From contig WJLX01000007.1 of NCBI GenBank assembly GCA_014728225.1, forward strand, positions 1 to 39,294: a DNA stretch of 39,294 bases, given 5' to 3'. The translations under genes and the position numbers were made by a program. Numbering within the stretch: position 1 is the first letter of the stretch; each line of letters begins with the position of its first letter. This stretch comes from Candidatus Coatesbacteria bacterium. GTDB lineage: Bacteria; RBG-13-66-14. The notes beneath the pieces were generated by a model, which saw only the letters and a list, made by a program, of their open reading frames with translations, searched no databases and was not told the origin of the DNA. This document shows positions 1 through 9,723 of the stretch, in pieces.

Positions 1-28
1 ACGATGATCTTGAGACGATGATCTTGAG
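1..28. repeat. 14-bp tandem direct repeat at window edge
   Basis: The unit ACGATGATCTTGAG occurs twice back to back at the very start of the window. The array may continue upstream, which cannot be seen. No function is suggested. Confidence 0.8.
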
Positions 29-357
29 AAGGGGTTTGAATCCAGCGGCCGCCCGGTCATCCCGGTTATTCAAACACCGGGACGCCCGGACGCCCGTCGG
101 CTATCCGTCGTATAAAAGGCAATCCCCCTCTTCCTCTTCTAATCGGTGCAGCCGGGTCGACGGATTCCGCGTCACAGCTCGGCTACGCCGAAGCGGCTAT
201 CCCGCCAACACCAGTCTGCACTAAGATCGTAGCCGATTCTCGAGCCCAGCGTCTGCACCGTAGCGACACAGGTAAACGACGTCGTACTAAGCGGTCTAAT
301 CGTACCGGCTGCGCGACCTCCGCGTCGCGGCCGTCTCCCACCATCCAGGGCGAGCAA
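29..357. other. Non-coding leader of the giant repeat-protein gene
   Basis: I see no convincing gene here. An inverted repeat GTTTGAAT (34-41) / ATTCAAAC (68-75) is present. TATAAA at 111-116 is a possible -10 element, but no good -35 lies at 17 nt. The stretch just before the gene carries AGGG at about 347-350, a plausible ribosome binding site for the GTG start at 358. Confidence 0.4.
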
Positions 358-3300
358 GTGAAACGAATCCCCACCCTGCGCTTCTGCCTGATCCTCCTGC
401 TGGCCGCCGCCGGCGTCGTCCGGGCCCAGAGCATCTCCTGGAGCTTCGACACCGCCGCCGAGGACGAGGCCAGCCGCAGTGTTCAGTCCAGCCCCTGTCT
501 GGCCGACGCCAACGGTGACGGTCAGCAGGAGATCTTCTTCGGTTCCGGCGGGGGCACCTTCTACGCCCTCTACTCCAACGGTCAGCAGTGGTGGAGTTAT
601 CCGACCGACGGGGTCATCTTCAGCTCGCCGGCGGTGGGTGACATCAACGGCGACAACCGTCCCGAGGTCGTCGTCGGCTCCGACGACGGCGGCATTTACG
701 CCTTCCGCGCCTCGGGCGGCCTGTTGTCGGGTTCCTGGCCGGTGTTCACCGGCGGACCCGTCCGCGGCTCGGCCCTCCTGGCCGACATCGACGACAACGG
801 CACCGACGATATCGTCATCACCGCGGGCGACGGCAAGCTCTATGCCCTCGACTACCAGGGCTACGACCTGCCCGGCTTCCCCTACAAGCTCGGCTCGGCC
901 AGCGAAAGCTCGCCCACGGCCGCCGACATCGACAACGACGGCATGCTGGAGATCGTCGTCGGCGACAACTCCGGCTTCGTCCACGCCGTCAACCACGACG
1001 GCACCCCCCTGGGCGGTTGGGAGATGCCCAAGAGCACGGGCTACTCGGTCAAGAGCTCGCCGGCCCTGGGCGACATCGACGGCGACGGCTTCCTCGAAAT
1101 CGTCGTCGGCAGCGAGGATTTCAAGGTCTACGCCTGGAAGCCCAACGGCCTGCTGATGTCGGGTTGGCCGGTGCCGACGGAGTACAACATCTTCCACTCC
1201 TCACCGGCCATCGCCGACGTCGACGGCGACAGCGAGGTCGAGGTGGTCATCGCCTCGGGCGACGGCCGTGTCTACGCCCTGGAAGCCAACGGCCGCAGCG
1301 TTCCCGGTTTTCCCCTGGTCCAGCCCGCCGTGGAAGGGACCACGGGCAGCGCCACCATTCACGGTTCGGTCACCCTGGCCGACATGGGGGCCGGCCTGGC
1401 CGCCGTCGTCGGTGCCGAGGACGGCAAGATCTACGCCTGGAAGGTCTCCGACGGCCAGATCCACCCCGGTTTCCCCGTGCCCATCGCCAACGGCGCCGTG
1501 CGCTCCACACCGGCCATCGGCGACCTCGAGGGCGACGGCACCACGGAGATCGTCGCCGGCAACAACGACGGCAACCTGGCCTGTATCGAGGTCGGCGGCG
1601 GTTTCGACCCCGACCGGGCGCCCTGGCCGATGTTTCTCAACAACCCCACCCACGTCACCCTGTTCGGTCACGGGGCCGTTCCCGAGGTCGCCATCGAGCC
1701 CATCGAGGGCGAGCAGACCGGCGATGTCAGCATCTCGTATCAGATATCCGACCGCCAGAACGATACCGTCAAGCTCTGGGTCCTCTACTCCGATGACTCC
1801 GGCGGAACGTATCACGAGGCCTCGGTTTCCGGCCAGACCACGGGTCTCGGTCCCTCCGACTACACGGGCAGCGTGGTTTGGCACAGTCGCGACGACATGG
1901 ACCACATCGAGGAGACCGGGGTCAAGATCAAGCTGGTCGCCGAGGACCAGACAGGGATGGGCCTGGGCATCGAAAGCGGCCTGGTCCATCTCGACAACAA
2001 CGACCCGCCCCGGGCGATCATCGAGCCCCTCGAGGGCGAGCAGACCGGCGACGTCTATATCAATTACCGGCTGGAGGACGACGAGAGCGACGAGCTGTTG
2101 GTCACCTGCGAATACTCCGTCGACGGCGGCGAGACCTGGCTGGAGGCCCTGGGCGCCGAGGGCAACCTGCACCACATCGATCCCGCCCACTACGCCGATC
2201 AACTGATCTGGGACTCCCGCGTCGATCTCGAGGAACAACACGTCGAGGGCTGCCTGTTCGCCATTACCCCCGAGGACCGCGACGTCGGCCAGCGCGTGGT
2301 TTCGGCGCCCTTCACCGTCGACAACAACCCGCCGCCGACGATGTTCGTCGAGAACGTCACCGGCGAGCAGAGCGACCGGGTCGAGATCAACTACGAGGTT
2401 ACCGACACCGGCGACGACGAGATCTCCCTGGCCTGCTACTACTCGCCCAACTTCGGCAAGGACTGGTTCGAGGCCACCGTCGAGGGGCCGACCTCCGGCA
2501 TCCGCATGCAGGAGATGGCGGCCTACGACTGGGTGGGCACGGGTCAGTTGGTCTGGCTCTCGTCCGCCGATCTGCCCAGCGTCGATCGGCCCGAAGTCCA
2601 GTTCCGCATCATCCCCAGCGACCTCGACGAGGGCGAGGAGGACGACACCGTCCCCTTCCGCGTCGACAACAACGAGCCGCCGACGGCCCGGGTCACCGAC
2701 ATCTCCACCGAGGTCAGCGGCGAGGTCCAGTTGAGTTTCGCCATCGACGATCCGGAAAACGACACCTGCGACGTATTGTTGGAGTACTCCATCGACGGCG
2801 GCGCCACCTGGAACCCGGCCTACGCCAAGGAAACCATCGAGCCCGAGGGCAAGGAGACCAACCTGGTCCGCGGTTTAGAATCGAGCCGGCCCAGCCACAG
2901 CATCACCTGGCTCTCGACCGTCGATGAAGACCAGCTCGATACCGAGCAGGCCATGCTGCGGATCACCGCCCGCGACAACGACCTGGCCGCCAGCCCGGCC
3001 TCGACGGTGGCCTTCCACCTCGACAACAACGAGACCCCGACCCTGACCGTCGACAGCATCACCGAGGAGTCCAGCGGCGACATCCCGATCGGTTACCAGC
3101 TCGACGACCGCGAGCAGGACGTACTGTCCATCGCCTGCGAGTTCTCCGCCGACGGGGGGACGACCTTCCAGCCGGCCACGGTCTCGGGCGCCACCAGCGG
3201 CATCGGCCCGGCGGCCTACGACGGCGAGATCGTCTGGAACTCCGCCGCCGATTTCGACGGCCGCGACGAGCAGAACCTGGTCTTCCGCATCACCGTCGCC

Positions 3301-6300
3301 GACAACGACACCGGTGACTTCTCGGCCACGGCGCCCTTCTGGGTCGACAACTCCGTCCCGCCCTCGGTGGCCATTACGGCGATCACCGAGGAGGTCTCCG
3401 CCGACGTTCCCATCGATTACACCCTCACCGACCGCGAGGGCGATCCGCTGTCCATCGTCTGCGAATACTCCGACGACGGCGGTTCGACCTTCCAGCCGGC
3501 CACGGTGGCGGGTCAGACCGAGGGCATCGGCTCGGCGGGCTACGACGGTACCATCACCTGGAACTCGGCCGCCGACACCACCGGCGTCGACCAGCAGGAC
3601 GTCTTCTTCCGTATCCGGCCCTTCGACAACGACGAGGGCGAGAGCGCCCAGATCGGCGCCCTGCACGTCGATAACAGCTTCGAGCCCACGGTTCAGATCA
3701 CCACGACCCTCGAGGGCGAGCAGACCGGCGACCTGGCCTTCGCCTACCAGCTCAACGACCAGGAGCAGGACACCCTGTCCCTGACGCCGGAGTTCAGCCA
3801 GGACGGCGGCGGCTTCTGGCAGCCCGCCACCGTCTCCGGTCAGACCGACAACCTGACCCCGGAGATTTACGGCGGGCAACTGGTCTGGAACTCCAAGACC
3901 GATCTGCTGGGCGCCGACCTGGAGAACGTCATGTTCCGCCTGATCCCGGCGGACAACGACACCGGCGAGCCCGCGGCCGTCGGACCCTTCCACCTCGACA
4001 ACAACGCCGTCCCGGCGGCGGAGCTGGCCCAGGTCACCGGCGAGCAGTCCGGCGACGTGGTCATCGGCTACAACCTGACCGACGACGAGGGCGATATCAC
4101 CGCCATCCTGCCCGAGTACTCCATCGACGGCGGCACGACCTGGAACGAGGCCACCACCAAGGGCCTCTCCACGGCGGCCTATTCCGGCGAGCTGATCTGG
4201 GAAAGCGTGGCCGATATCGACGGCGAGGACTCCGAGCAGGTCGTCTTCCGCATCACCCCGGAGGACAACGATGTCGGCGAGCCCGGCCTGACCCCGGCCT
4301 TCCACGTCGACAACAACCACGTGCCCGTGTGCAACGTCGCCGATTACACCGAGGAACAGACCGGTGACATCGAGGTCGTCTACAATGTCAACGACCGCGA
4401 GGGCGACTACGTCAGCCTGACCGCCGAGTACTCCCTCGACGGCGGGACGACCTTCAAGCCGGCCACGGTCACCGGCGCCCTGAGCGAGATCGGCCCCACG
4501 CCCTACGAGGGCTACTTCACCTGGAACTCCGGCGCCGACATCCAGGGCCTGGACTCCGAGTCCGTCGTCTTCCGCGTCACCCCGGCCGACAATGACACCG
4601 GTGAAAGCGGCCAGTGCGCGCCCTTCCACGTCGACAACTCCACGGCGCCCAGCGTGACCCTGACGGCGATCACCGAGGAGCAGTCCGGTGAGGTCCAGAT
4701 CCAGTACGCCCTGACCGACGTCGAGGGCGACCCGCTGTCGATCATCCCCGAGTTCAGCCCCGACGGCGGGGCGACCTGGCAGCCGGCCACGGTGCTGGGC
4801 CGGGTCGAGAACATCAGCCCCGAGCTCTACTCGGGCAGCCTGACCTGGCAGTCCGCCGTGGACATGGACATGGTCGACAACTTCGAGACCCACTTCCGCG
4901 TGCGGCCCTTCGATAACGACGAGGGCGACTCCGACCAGATCGGCCCCTTCCAGGTCGACAACTCCGATGTGCCCGGCGTCGTCGTCCAGACTCCGGAGGG
5001 CGAGCAGACCGCCGACGTGACCATCGCCTACCAGATCACGGACCGCGAGGGCGACCCGGTCAGCCTGACGCCGGAGTTCAGCCCCGACGGCGGGGCGACC
5101 TGGCAACCGGCCACGGTCAGCGGCCAGACCGAAGGCATCGGCCAGTCCGGTTACACCGGCAGCCTGACCTGGAACTCCAAGCTCGACCTCGACCAGGTGG
5201 ACAACTTCGAGGTCGCCTTCCGCCTGACCCCGGCCGACAACGACGTCGGCGAGCCCTACTCCACCGACATCTTCCAGGTCGACAACTCCGACGCCCCGAC
5301 GATTACCCTGGCCCCGATCACCGAGGAGCAGACGGGCTACGTCACCGTCGACTACCTGATCAGCGACCGCGAGGGCGATCCGGTCAAGCTGACGCCGGAG
5401 TGGTCCGCCGACGGCGGAACCACCTGGAACCGGGCCACGGTCAGCCAGCAGGTGGACATCGGCTCCACCGGCGGCATCCCGCCCGAGAACTACGACGGCT
5501 CCCTGGACTGGAACTCCAAGACCGATACCGACTTCGTCGACCTGCCCGAGGTGCTCTTCCGCCTGACCCCGGAGGACAACGACGTCGGCGAGCCGGTCAC
5601 CACCGGACCCTTCCGCCTGGACAACTCCGACGTGCCGACCATCACCCTGGTCACCCCGTCGGGCGAGCAGACCGCCGACGTGGTCATCGACTACGAGATC
5701 TCGGATCGCGAGGGCGACCCGGTCAGCCTCACCCCCGAGTTCAGCCGCGACGCCGGCACGACCTGGGAGCCGGCCACGGTCACCGGCCAGACCGCGGATA
5801 TCGACAGCGCCGGCTACCTGGGCAGCCTGACCTGGAACTCCAAGAGCGATATCGACATGCTCGACCTGTTCGAGGTCCAGTTCCGCCTGACCCCGGCCGA
5901 CAACGACACCGGTGAGCCCGCCGCCACCGGAACCTTCCAGGTCGATAACAGCGATCCGCCGGCGATCGTTCTCTCCGATATCACCGAGGAGCAGTCCGGC
6001 GATGTCACCATCGCCTACGAGATCAGCGACCGCGAGGGCGATCCGATCAGCCTCAAGCCCGAGTTCTCGACCGACGGCGGCGCCAGCTTCGCCCCGGCGA
6101 CCACTTCCGGCGTGCTGACCGAGATCGGTCCCGGCGCCTACTCCGGCACCCTGACCTGGCAGTCGGTCAGCGACATGGACGGTCTGGACTCCACCAGCGT
6201 GGTCTTCAGGCTAACCCCGGCGGACAATGACCAGGGTGCGGCCGACGAGACGGCGCCCTTCCAGGTCGATAACTCCGACGCTCCGCGCGTCAGCGTGGTC

Positions 6301-7554
6301 ACACCGGAGGGCGAGCAGACCGGCGACGTGACCATCGCCTACGAAATCAGCGACCGCGAGGGCGACCCCGTCGACCTGACCCCCGAGTTCAGCCGGGACG
6401 GCGGGGCCACCTGGGAGCCGGCGACGGTCACCGGTCAGACCGCAGGCATCTCCGAGACGGCCTACAACGGTTCCTTGATCTGGAACTCCACCAGCGACAT
6501 CGACATGCTCGACCTGTTCGAGGTCCAGTTCCGCCTGACCCCGGCCGACAACGATACCGGCGAAGCCGACACCACGAGCAGCTTCCAGGTCGATAACTCC
6601 GACATCCCCGCGGTCAGCGTGTTCACCCCCGAGGGCGAGCAAACCGTCGACGTGACCATCGCTTACGAAATCAGCGACCGCGAGGGCGACCCCGTCTCGC
6701 TCAAGCCCGAGTTCAGCCGGGACGGCGGGGCCACCTGGGAGCCGGCGACGGTCACCGGCCGGACCGCCGACATCGGTCCCGAGGGCTATAACGGCGAGCT
6801 TATCTGGAACTCCAAGACCGATACCGACAATTACGACCTCTTCGAGGTGGTCATCAAGCTCACCCCCTCGGACAACGACGAGGGCACGCCGGACCAGACG
6901 GCGCCCTTCCAGGTCGATAACAGCGATCCGCCCTCGATCAGCCTGACCGACATCACCGAGGAACAGACCGCCGACGTGACGATCCAGTACACCATCAGCG
7001 ACCGCGAGGGCGACCCGGTCAGCCTGACCCCCGAGTTCAGCCGGGACGGCGGGGCCACCTGGGAGCCGGCGACGGTCACCGGCCGGACCGCCGACATCGG
7101 TCCCGAGGGCTATAACGGCGAGCTGATCTGGAACTCCAAGAGCGATACCGACATGCTCGACCTGTTCGAGGTCCAGTTCCGCCTGACCCCGGCCGACAAC
7201 GATACCGGCGAAGCCGACGCCACGGTCAACTTCCAGGTCGATAACTCCGATCCGCCGGCCGCCGAGCTGGGCGCCGTCGAGGCCGAGGTCTCCGGCGACA
7301 TCATCATTCCCTACACCCTGTCCGACCGCGAGGGCGACCCGCTGACCATCACCTGCGAATACTCTCTCGACGGCGGAACGACCTGGCAGCCCGCCTCGGT
7401 GCGCAACCCGACCGAGGACCTGACCACGGCTCAGTACACCGGCGATATCATTTGGGATTCGGTCACCGATCTAGACGGCGTCGACGCCGCCGACGTGGTC
7501 TTCCGCGTCACCCCGGCCGACAACGACACCGGTCAGGCGGCCACCGTCCGCTAG
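358..7554 (+). CDS. Giant secreted FG-GAP/VCBS plus tandem beta-repeat protein
   Basis: This is a 2398-residue protein starting at GTG with a Sec signal peptide (KR-rich start, hydrophobic LILLLAAAGVV, likely cut after VRA). Residues about 45-430 are FG-GAP/VCBS-type beta-propeller repeats with calcium-binding-like patterns such as DINGD and DIDGDG. From residue about 440 there are 18 tandem units of about 108 residues. Each follows the pattern EEQTGDVTIxYxISDREGDP, then EFSxDGGATWxPATV, LTWNS, FRLTPADNDTGE and PFQVDNS. The last unit stops after PADNDTGQAATVR, about 10 residues short of a complete repeat. No transmembrane anchor or sorting tail is visible. Such proteins are usually extracellular or surface adhesins, but the ligand is unknown. 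Units from about 10 onward resemble each other most, so the array probably grew by internal duplication. The reading frame is certain; the function is inferred only from domain type. Confidence 0.93.
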   Translation: MKRIPTLRFCLILLLAAAGVVRAQSISWSFDTAAEDEASRSVQSSPCLADANGDGQQEIFFGSGGGTFYALYSNGQQWWSYPTDGVIFSSPAVGDINGDNRPEVVVGSDDGGIYAFRASGGLLSGSWPVFTGGPVRGSALLADIDDNGTDDIVITAGDGKLYALDYQGYDLPGFPYKLGSASESSPTAADIDNDGMLEIVVGDNSGFVHAVNHDGTPLGGWEMPKSTGYSVKSSPALGDIDGDGFLEIVVGSEDFKVYAWKPNGLLMSGWPVPTEYNIFHSSPAIADVDGDSEVEVVIASGDGRVYALEANGRSVPGFPLVQPAVEGTTGSATIHGSVTLADMGAGLAAVVGAEDGKIYAWKVSDGQIHPGFPVPIANGAVRSTPAIGDLEGDGTTEIVAGNNDGNLACIEVGGGFDPDRAPWPMFLNNPTHVTLFGHGAVPEVAIEPIEGEQTGDVSISYQISDRQNDTVKLWVLYSDDSGGTYHEASVSGQTTGLGPSDYTGSVVWHSRDDMDHIEETGVKIKLVAEDQTGMGLGIESGLVHLDNNDPPRAIIEPLEGEQTGDVYINYRLEDDESDELLVTCEYSVDGGETWLEALGAEGNLHHIDPAHYADQLIWDSRVDLEEQHVEGCLFAITPEDRDVGQRVVSAPFTVDNNPPPTMFVENVTGEQSDRVEINYEVTDTGDDEISLACYYSPNFGKDWFEATVEGPTSGIRMQEMAAYDWVGTGQLVWLSSADLPSVDRPEVQFRIIPSDLDEGEEDDTVPFRVDNNEPPTARVTDISTEVSGEVQLSFAIDDPENDTCDVLLEYSIDGGATWNPAYAKETIEPEGKETNLVRGLESSRPSHSITWLSTVDEDQLDTEQAMLRITARDNDLAASPASTVAFHLDNNETPTLTVDSITEESSGDIPIGYQLDDREQDVLSIACEFSADGGTTFQPATVSGATSGIGPAAYDGEIVWNSAADFDGRDEQNLVFRITVADNDTGDFSATAPFWVDNSVPPSVAITAITEEVSADVPIDYTLTDREGDPLSIVCEYSDDGGSTFQPATVAGQTEGIGSAGYDGTITWNSAADTTGVDQQDVFFRIRPFDNDEGESAQIGALHVDNSFEPTVQITTTLEGEQTGDLAFAYQLNDQEQDTLSLTPEFSQDGGGFWQPATVSGQTDNLTPEIYGGQLVWNSKTDLLGADLENVMFRLIPADNDTGEPAAVGPFHLDNNAVPAAELAQVTGEQSGDVVIGYNLTDDEGDITAILPEYSIDGGTTWNEATTKGLSTAAYSGELIWESVADIDGEDSEQVVFRITPEDNDVGEPGLTPAFHVDNNHVPVCNVADYTEEQTGDIEVVYNVNDREGDYVSLTAEYSLDGGTTFKPATVTGALSEIGPTPYEGYFTWNSGADIQGLDSESVVFRVTPADNDTGESGQCAPFHVDNSTAPSVTLTAITEEQSGEVQIQYALTDVEGDPLSIIPEFSPDGGATWQPATVLGRVENISPELYSGSLTWQSAVDMDMVDNFETHFRVRPFDNDEGDSDQIGPFQVDNSDVPGVVVQTPEGEQTADVTIAYQITDREGDPVSLTPEFSPDGGATWQPATVSGQTEGIGQSGYTGSLTWNSKLDLDQVDNFEVAFRLTPADNDVGEPYSTDIFQVDNSDAPTITLAPITEEQTGYVTVDYLISDREGDPVKLTPEWSADGGTTWNRATVSQQVDIGSTGGIPPENYDGSLDWNSKTDTDFVDLPEVLFRLTPEDNDVGEPVTTGPFRLDNSDVPTITLVTPSGEQTADVVIDYEISDREGDPVSLTPEFSRDAGTTWEPATVTGQTADIDSAGYLGSLTWNSKSDIDMLDLFEVQFRLTPADNDTGEPAATGTFQVDNSDPPAIVLSDITEEQSGDVTIAYEISDREGDPISLKPEFSTDGGASFAPATTSGVLTEIGPGAYSGTLTWQSVSDMDGLDSTSVVFRLTPADNDQGAADETAPFQVDNSDAPRVSVVTPEGEQTGDVTIAYEISDREGDPVDLTPEFSRDGGATWEPATVTGQTAGISETAYNGSLIWNSTSDIDMLDLFEVQFRLTPADNDTGEADTTSSFQVDNSDIPAVSVFTPEGEQTVDVTIAYEISDREGDPVSLKPEFSRDGGATWEPATVTGRTADIGPEGYNGELIWNSKTDTDNYDLFEVVIKLTPSDNDEGTPDQTAPFQVDNSDPPSISLTDITEEQTADVTIQYTISDREGDPVSLTPEFSRDGGATWEPATVTGRTADIGPEGYNGELIWNSKSDTDMLDLFEVQFRLTPADNDTGEADATVNFQVDNSDPPAAELGAVEAEVSGDIIIPYTLSDREGDPLTITCEYSLDGGTTWQPASVRNPTEDLTTAQYTGDIIWDSVTDLDGVDAADVVFRVTPADNDTGQAATVR

Positions 7555-7630
7555 TCCGACAGTCCATCTTTCCAACCGAGGCTCGCGGCCCGTGCTCCGG
7601 TCGTGGTCGGTTCGACGGTTAACGATCCGC

Positions 7631-7653
7631 GGCCCCGCTCCCCGGGGCCCTTT
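7631..7653 (+). terminator. Weak terminator-like hairpin between the two repeat proteins
   Basis: GGCCCCG (7631-7637) pairs with CGGGGCC (7643-7649) around a 5-nt loop and is followed by CTTT. The U-tract is short, so it may only attenuate transcription into the next gene. Confidence 0.4.
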
Positions 7654-7674
7654 AACGGCGCAAACGAGGTTATT

Positions 7675-9720
7675 ATGAAGCTCCGAGCCGTCTTGCTCGC
7701 TCTGTTGACGCTCCTCGCGGCGGCGTACGCCTTCCGGGTCGATAATAACGAGCCGCCCTCGATCGTCTTGACGGACATCACCGAAGAGCAGACCGCCGAC
7801 GTGACGATCCAGTACGAGATTTCGGACCGCGAGGGCGATCCGATCTCGCTCAAACCGGAGTTCAGCCGGGACGGCGGGGCGACCTGGGAACCGGCGACGG
7901 TGACGGGTCAGACCGCGGAGATCGGCCCGGCGGGCTACGTCAGCACGCTGACCTGGAACTCGAAGCAGGACGTCGACATGCTGGACCTGTTCGAAGTCCA
8001 GTTCAAGCTCACGCCGAGCGACAACGACGAGGGCACGGCGGACGCGACCAGCAACTTCCAGGTGGATAACAGCGATATCCCCAGCATTGTCTTGACGGAC
8101 ATCACCGAAGAGCAGACCGCCGACGTGACGATCCAGTACGAGATTTCGGACCGCGAGGGCGATCCGATCTCGCTCAAACCCGAGTTCAGCCGGGACGGCG
8201 GGGCGACCTGGGAGCCGGCGACGGTGACGGGCCAGACCGCGGAGATCGGCCCGGCGGGCTACGTCAGTACGCTGACCTGGAACTCGAAGCAGGACGTCGA
8301 CATGCTGGACGGCGAGTACGTCTTCCGCATCACCCCGGCGGACAACGACACCGGCGAACCAGCAGCCACCGGCCCCTTCCAGGTCGATAACAGCGACGTG
8401 CCGACGATCAGCCTGACCACGCCGACAGGCGAGCAGAGCGGCGACGTCGAGATAGCCTACGACCTGCAGGACCGGGAGAACGACCCGATTACGCTGACGC
8501 CGGAGTTCTCGGCCGACGGCGGAGCCAGTTGGCGGCCCGCCACGGTGACGGGTCAGACCGAGAGCGTCACGCCGGGTCCGGGGAGCCTGACCTGGAACTC
8601 GAAGCAGGACGTCGACATGCTGGACGGCGAGTACGTCTTCCGCATCACCCCGGCGGACAACGACACCGGCGAACCGGCAGCCACCGGCCCCTTCCAGGTC
8701 GATAACAGCGACGTGCCGACGATCAGCCTGCAGCCGATCAGCGAGGAGCAGTCCGCCGAGGTCGAGGTGGCCTATGAGCTGTCCGATCGCGAGAACGACC
8801 CGATTACGCTGAGCGTCGAGTACTCGACGGACGGAGCGATTTGGAACCCGGCCGATGTCAGCGGGCGTTTAGAAGGTGTGACCCCGGGGCCGGGCAGCTT
8901 GACCTGGAACTCGACGACCGACCTGGACGCCCGCGACCTGCCCGCCGTCTACCTGCGTGTTACCCCGGCGGACAACGACACCGGCGAACCCGCCCAGACC
9001 GGTCCCTTCCCCCTGGACAACTCCGAGGCCCCGCGGATCGAATTGCAGACCCCGTCGGGCGAGCAGTCGGGAGCCGTCGAAATCGGCTATACTATCAGCG
9101 ACCGTGAGGACGATCCCGTTTCCCTCGAGGTCTCCTACAGCCTCGACGGTGGCTCGAGCTGGGACCCGGCCACCATCGCCGGTTCGCTCGAGGGGTTGAC
9201 CCCGGATCCGGGCGCCTTTACCTGGCAGAGCGACACCGATGCACCGGGTGTCGACGAGAACGCCGTGATGATCAGCGCCCTGCCCTCCGACAACGATCAG
9301 GGCCAGGAGGGGCTGACCGGCATCTTCATGCTCGACAACAACCAGCCGCCGTCGGCTGAACTCAGCCTGCCCGCCGGTACCCTGTCCGGCATCGTCCAGG
9401 TCACCGTTACGCCGCTGGATCCGGAAGGTGATCCGGTGGATTGCGGACTCGAATACGACGCCGGAACGGGTTGGACGCCGGCCTCGATCAGCGGCGGCCT
9501 CAGCGGGCTCACCGGACCGACGACGGTCAGTTGGGACACGGTGATGGACCTGGGCGAAACCGCCGCTTCCGGCACCCTGAGGGTGATTCCGGCGGACAAC
9601 GACACCGGCGAACCCGGCACCGTTCCCTTCAGCGTCGACAATACCCCGGCGCCGCCGCCCGAGCCCGAGCCGGAGCCCGAACCCCAACCCGAGGACGAAA
9701 CGTCACCCGGAGCCCCGTAA
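7675..9720 (+). CDS. Secreted tandem beta-repeat protein, second member
   Basis: This 681-residue protein starts at the ATG at 7675, preceded by GAGG with a 5-nt gap. A longer GTG start at 7603 would place 24 unlikely residues before the signal peptide. The signal peptide (KLRAVLLALLTLLAAAYA) is followed directly by FRVDNNEPPS, which is the end of a repeat unit, so there is no separate N-terminal domain. Six repeat units of the same family as the upstream protein follow. The first two are nearly identical, and the second and third share an almost identical block. The protein ends in a Pro/Glu-rich tail (repeated PEPEP). It lies in the same frame as the upstream gene, and the only stop codon between them is one TAG. 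It is probably a surface or secreted partner, or a fission product, of that protein. Ligand and function are unknown. Confidence 0.9.
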   Translation: MKLRAVLLALLTLLAAAYAFRVDNNEPPSIVLTDITEEQTADVTIQYEISDREGDPISLKPEFSRDGGATWEPATVTGQTAEIGPAGYVSTLTWNSKQDVDMLDLFEVQFKLTPSDNDEGTADATSNFQVDNSDIPSIVLTDITEEQTADVTIQYEISDREGDPISLKPEFSRDGGATWEPATVTGQTAEIGPAGYVSTLTWNSKQDVDMLDGEYVFRITPADNDTGEPAATGPFQVDNSDVPTISLTTPTGEQSGDVEIAYDLQDRENDPITLTPEFSADGGASWRPATVTGQTESVTPGPGSLTWNSKQDVDMLDGEYVFRITPADNDTGEPAATGPFQVDNSDVPTISLQPISEEQSAEVEVAYELSDRENDPITLSVEYSTDGAIWNPADVSGRLEGVTPGPGSLTWNSTTDLDARDLPAVYLRVTPADNDTGEPAQTGPFPLDNSEAPRIELQTPSGEQSGAVEIGYTISDREDDPVSLEVSYSLDGGSSWDPATIAGSLEGLTPDPGAFTWQSDTDAPGVDENAVMISALPSDNDQGQEGLTGIFMLDNNQPPSAELSLPAGTLSGIVQVTVTPLDPEGDPVDCGLEYDAGTGWTPASISGGLSGLTGPTTVSWDTVMDLGETAASGTLRVIPADNDTGEPGTVPFSVDNTPAPPPEPEPEPEPQPEDETSPGAP

Positions 9721-9723
9721 ACG

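Noticed and set aside
172-5106. Long minus-strand and alternative-frame ORFs across the giant repeat genes
   Set aside because: They are shadows of the repeat-protein coding frame in high-GC sequence. They are rich in Arg, Gly, Ala or Asp with no recognisable domain, while the plus-strand frame has a signal peptide and clear repeats.
7552-7675. Programmed frameshift joining the two repeat proteins
   Set aside because: Both genes are already in the same frame with only a TAG between them, and the second has its own ribosome site and signal peptide. Separate translation is the simpler reading.
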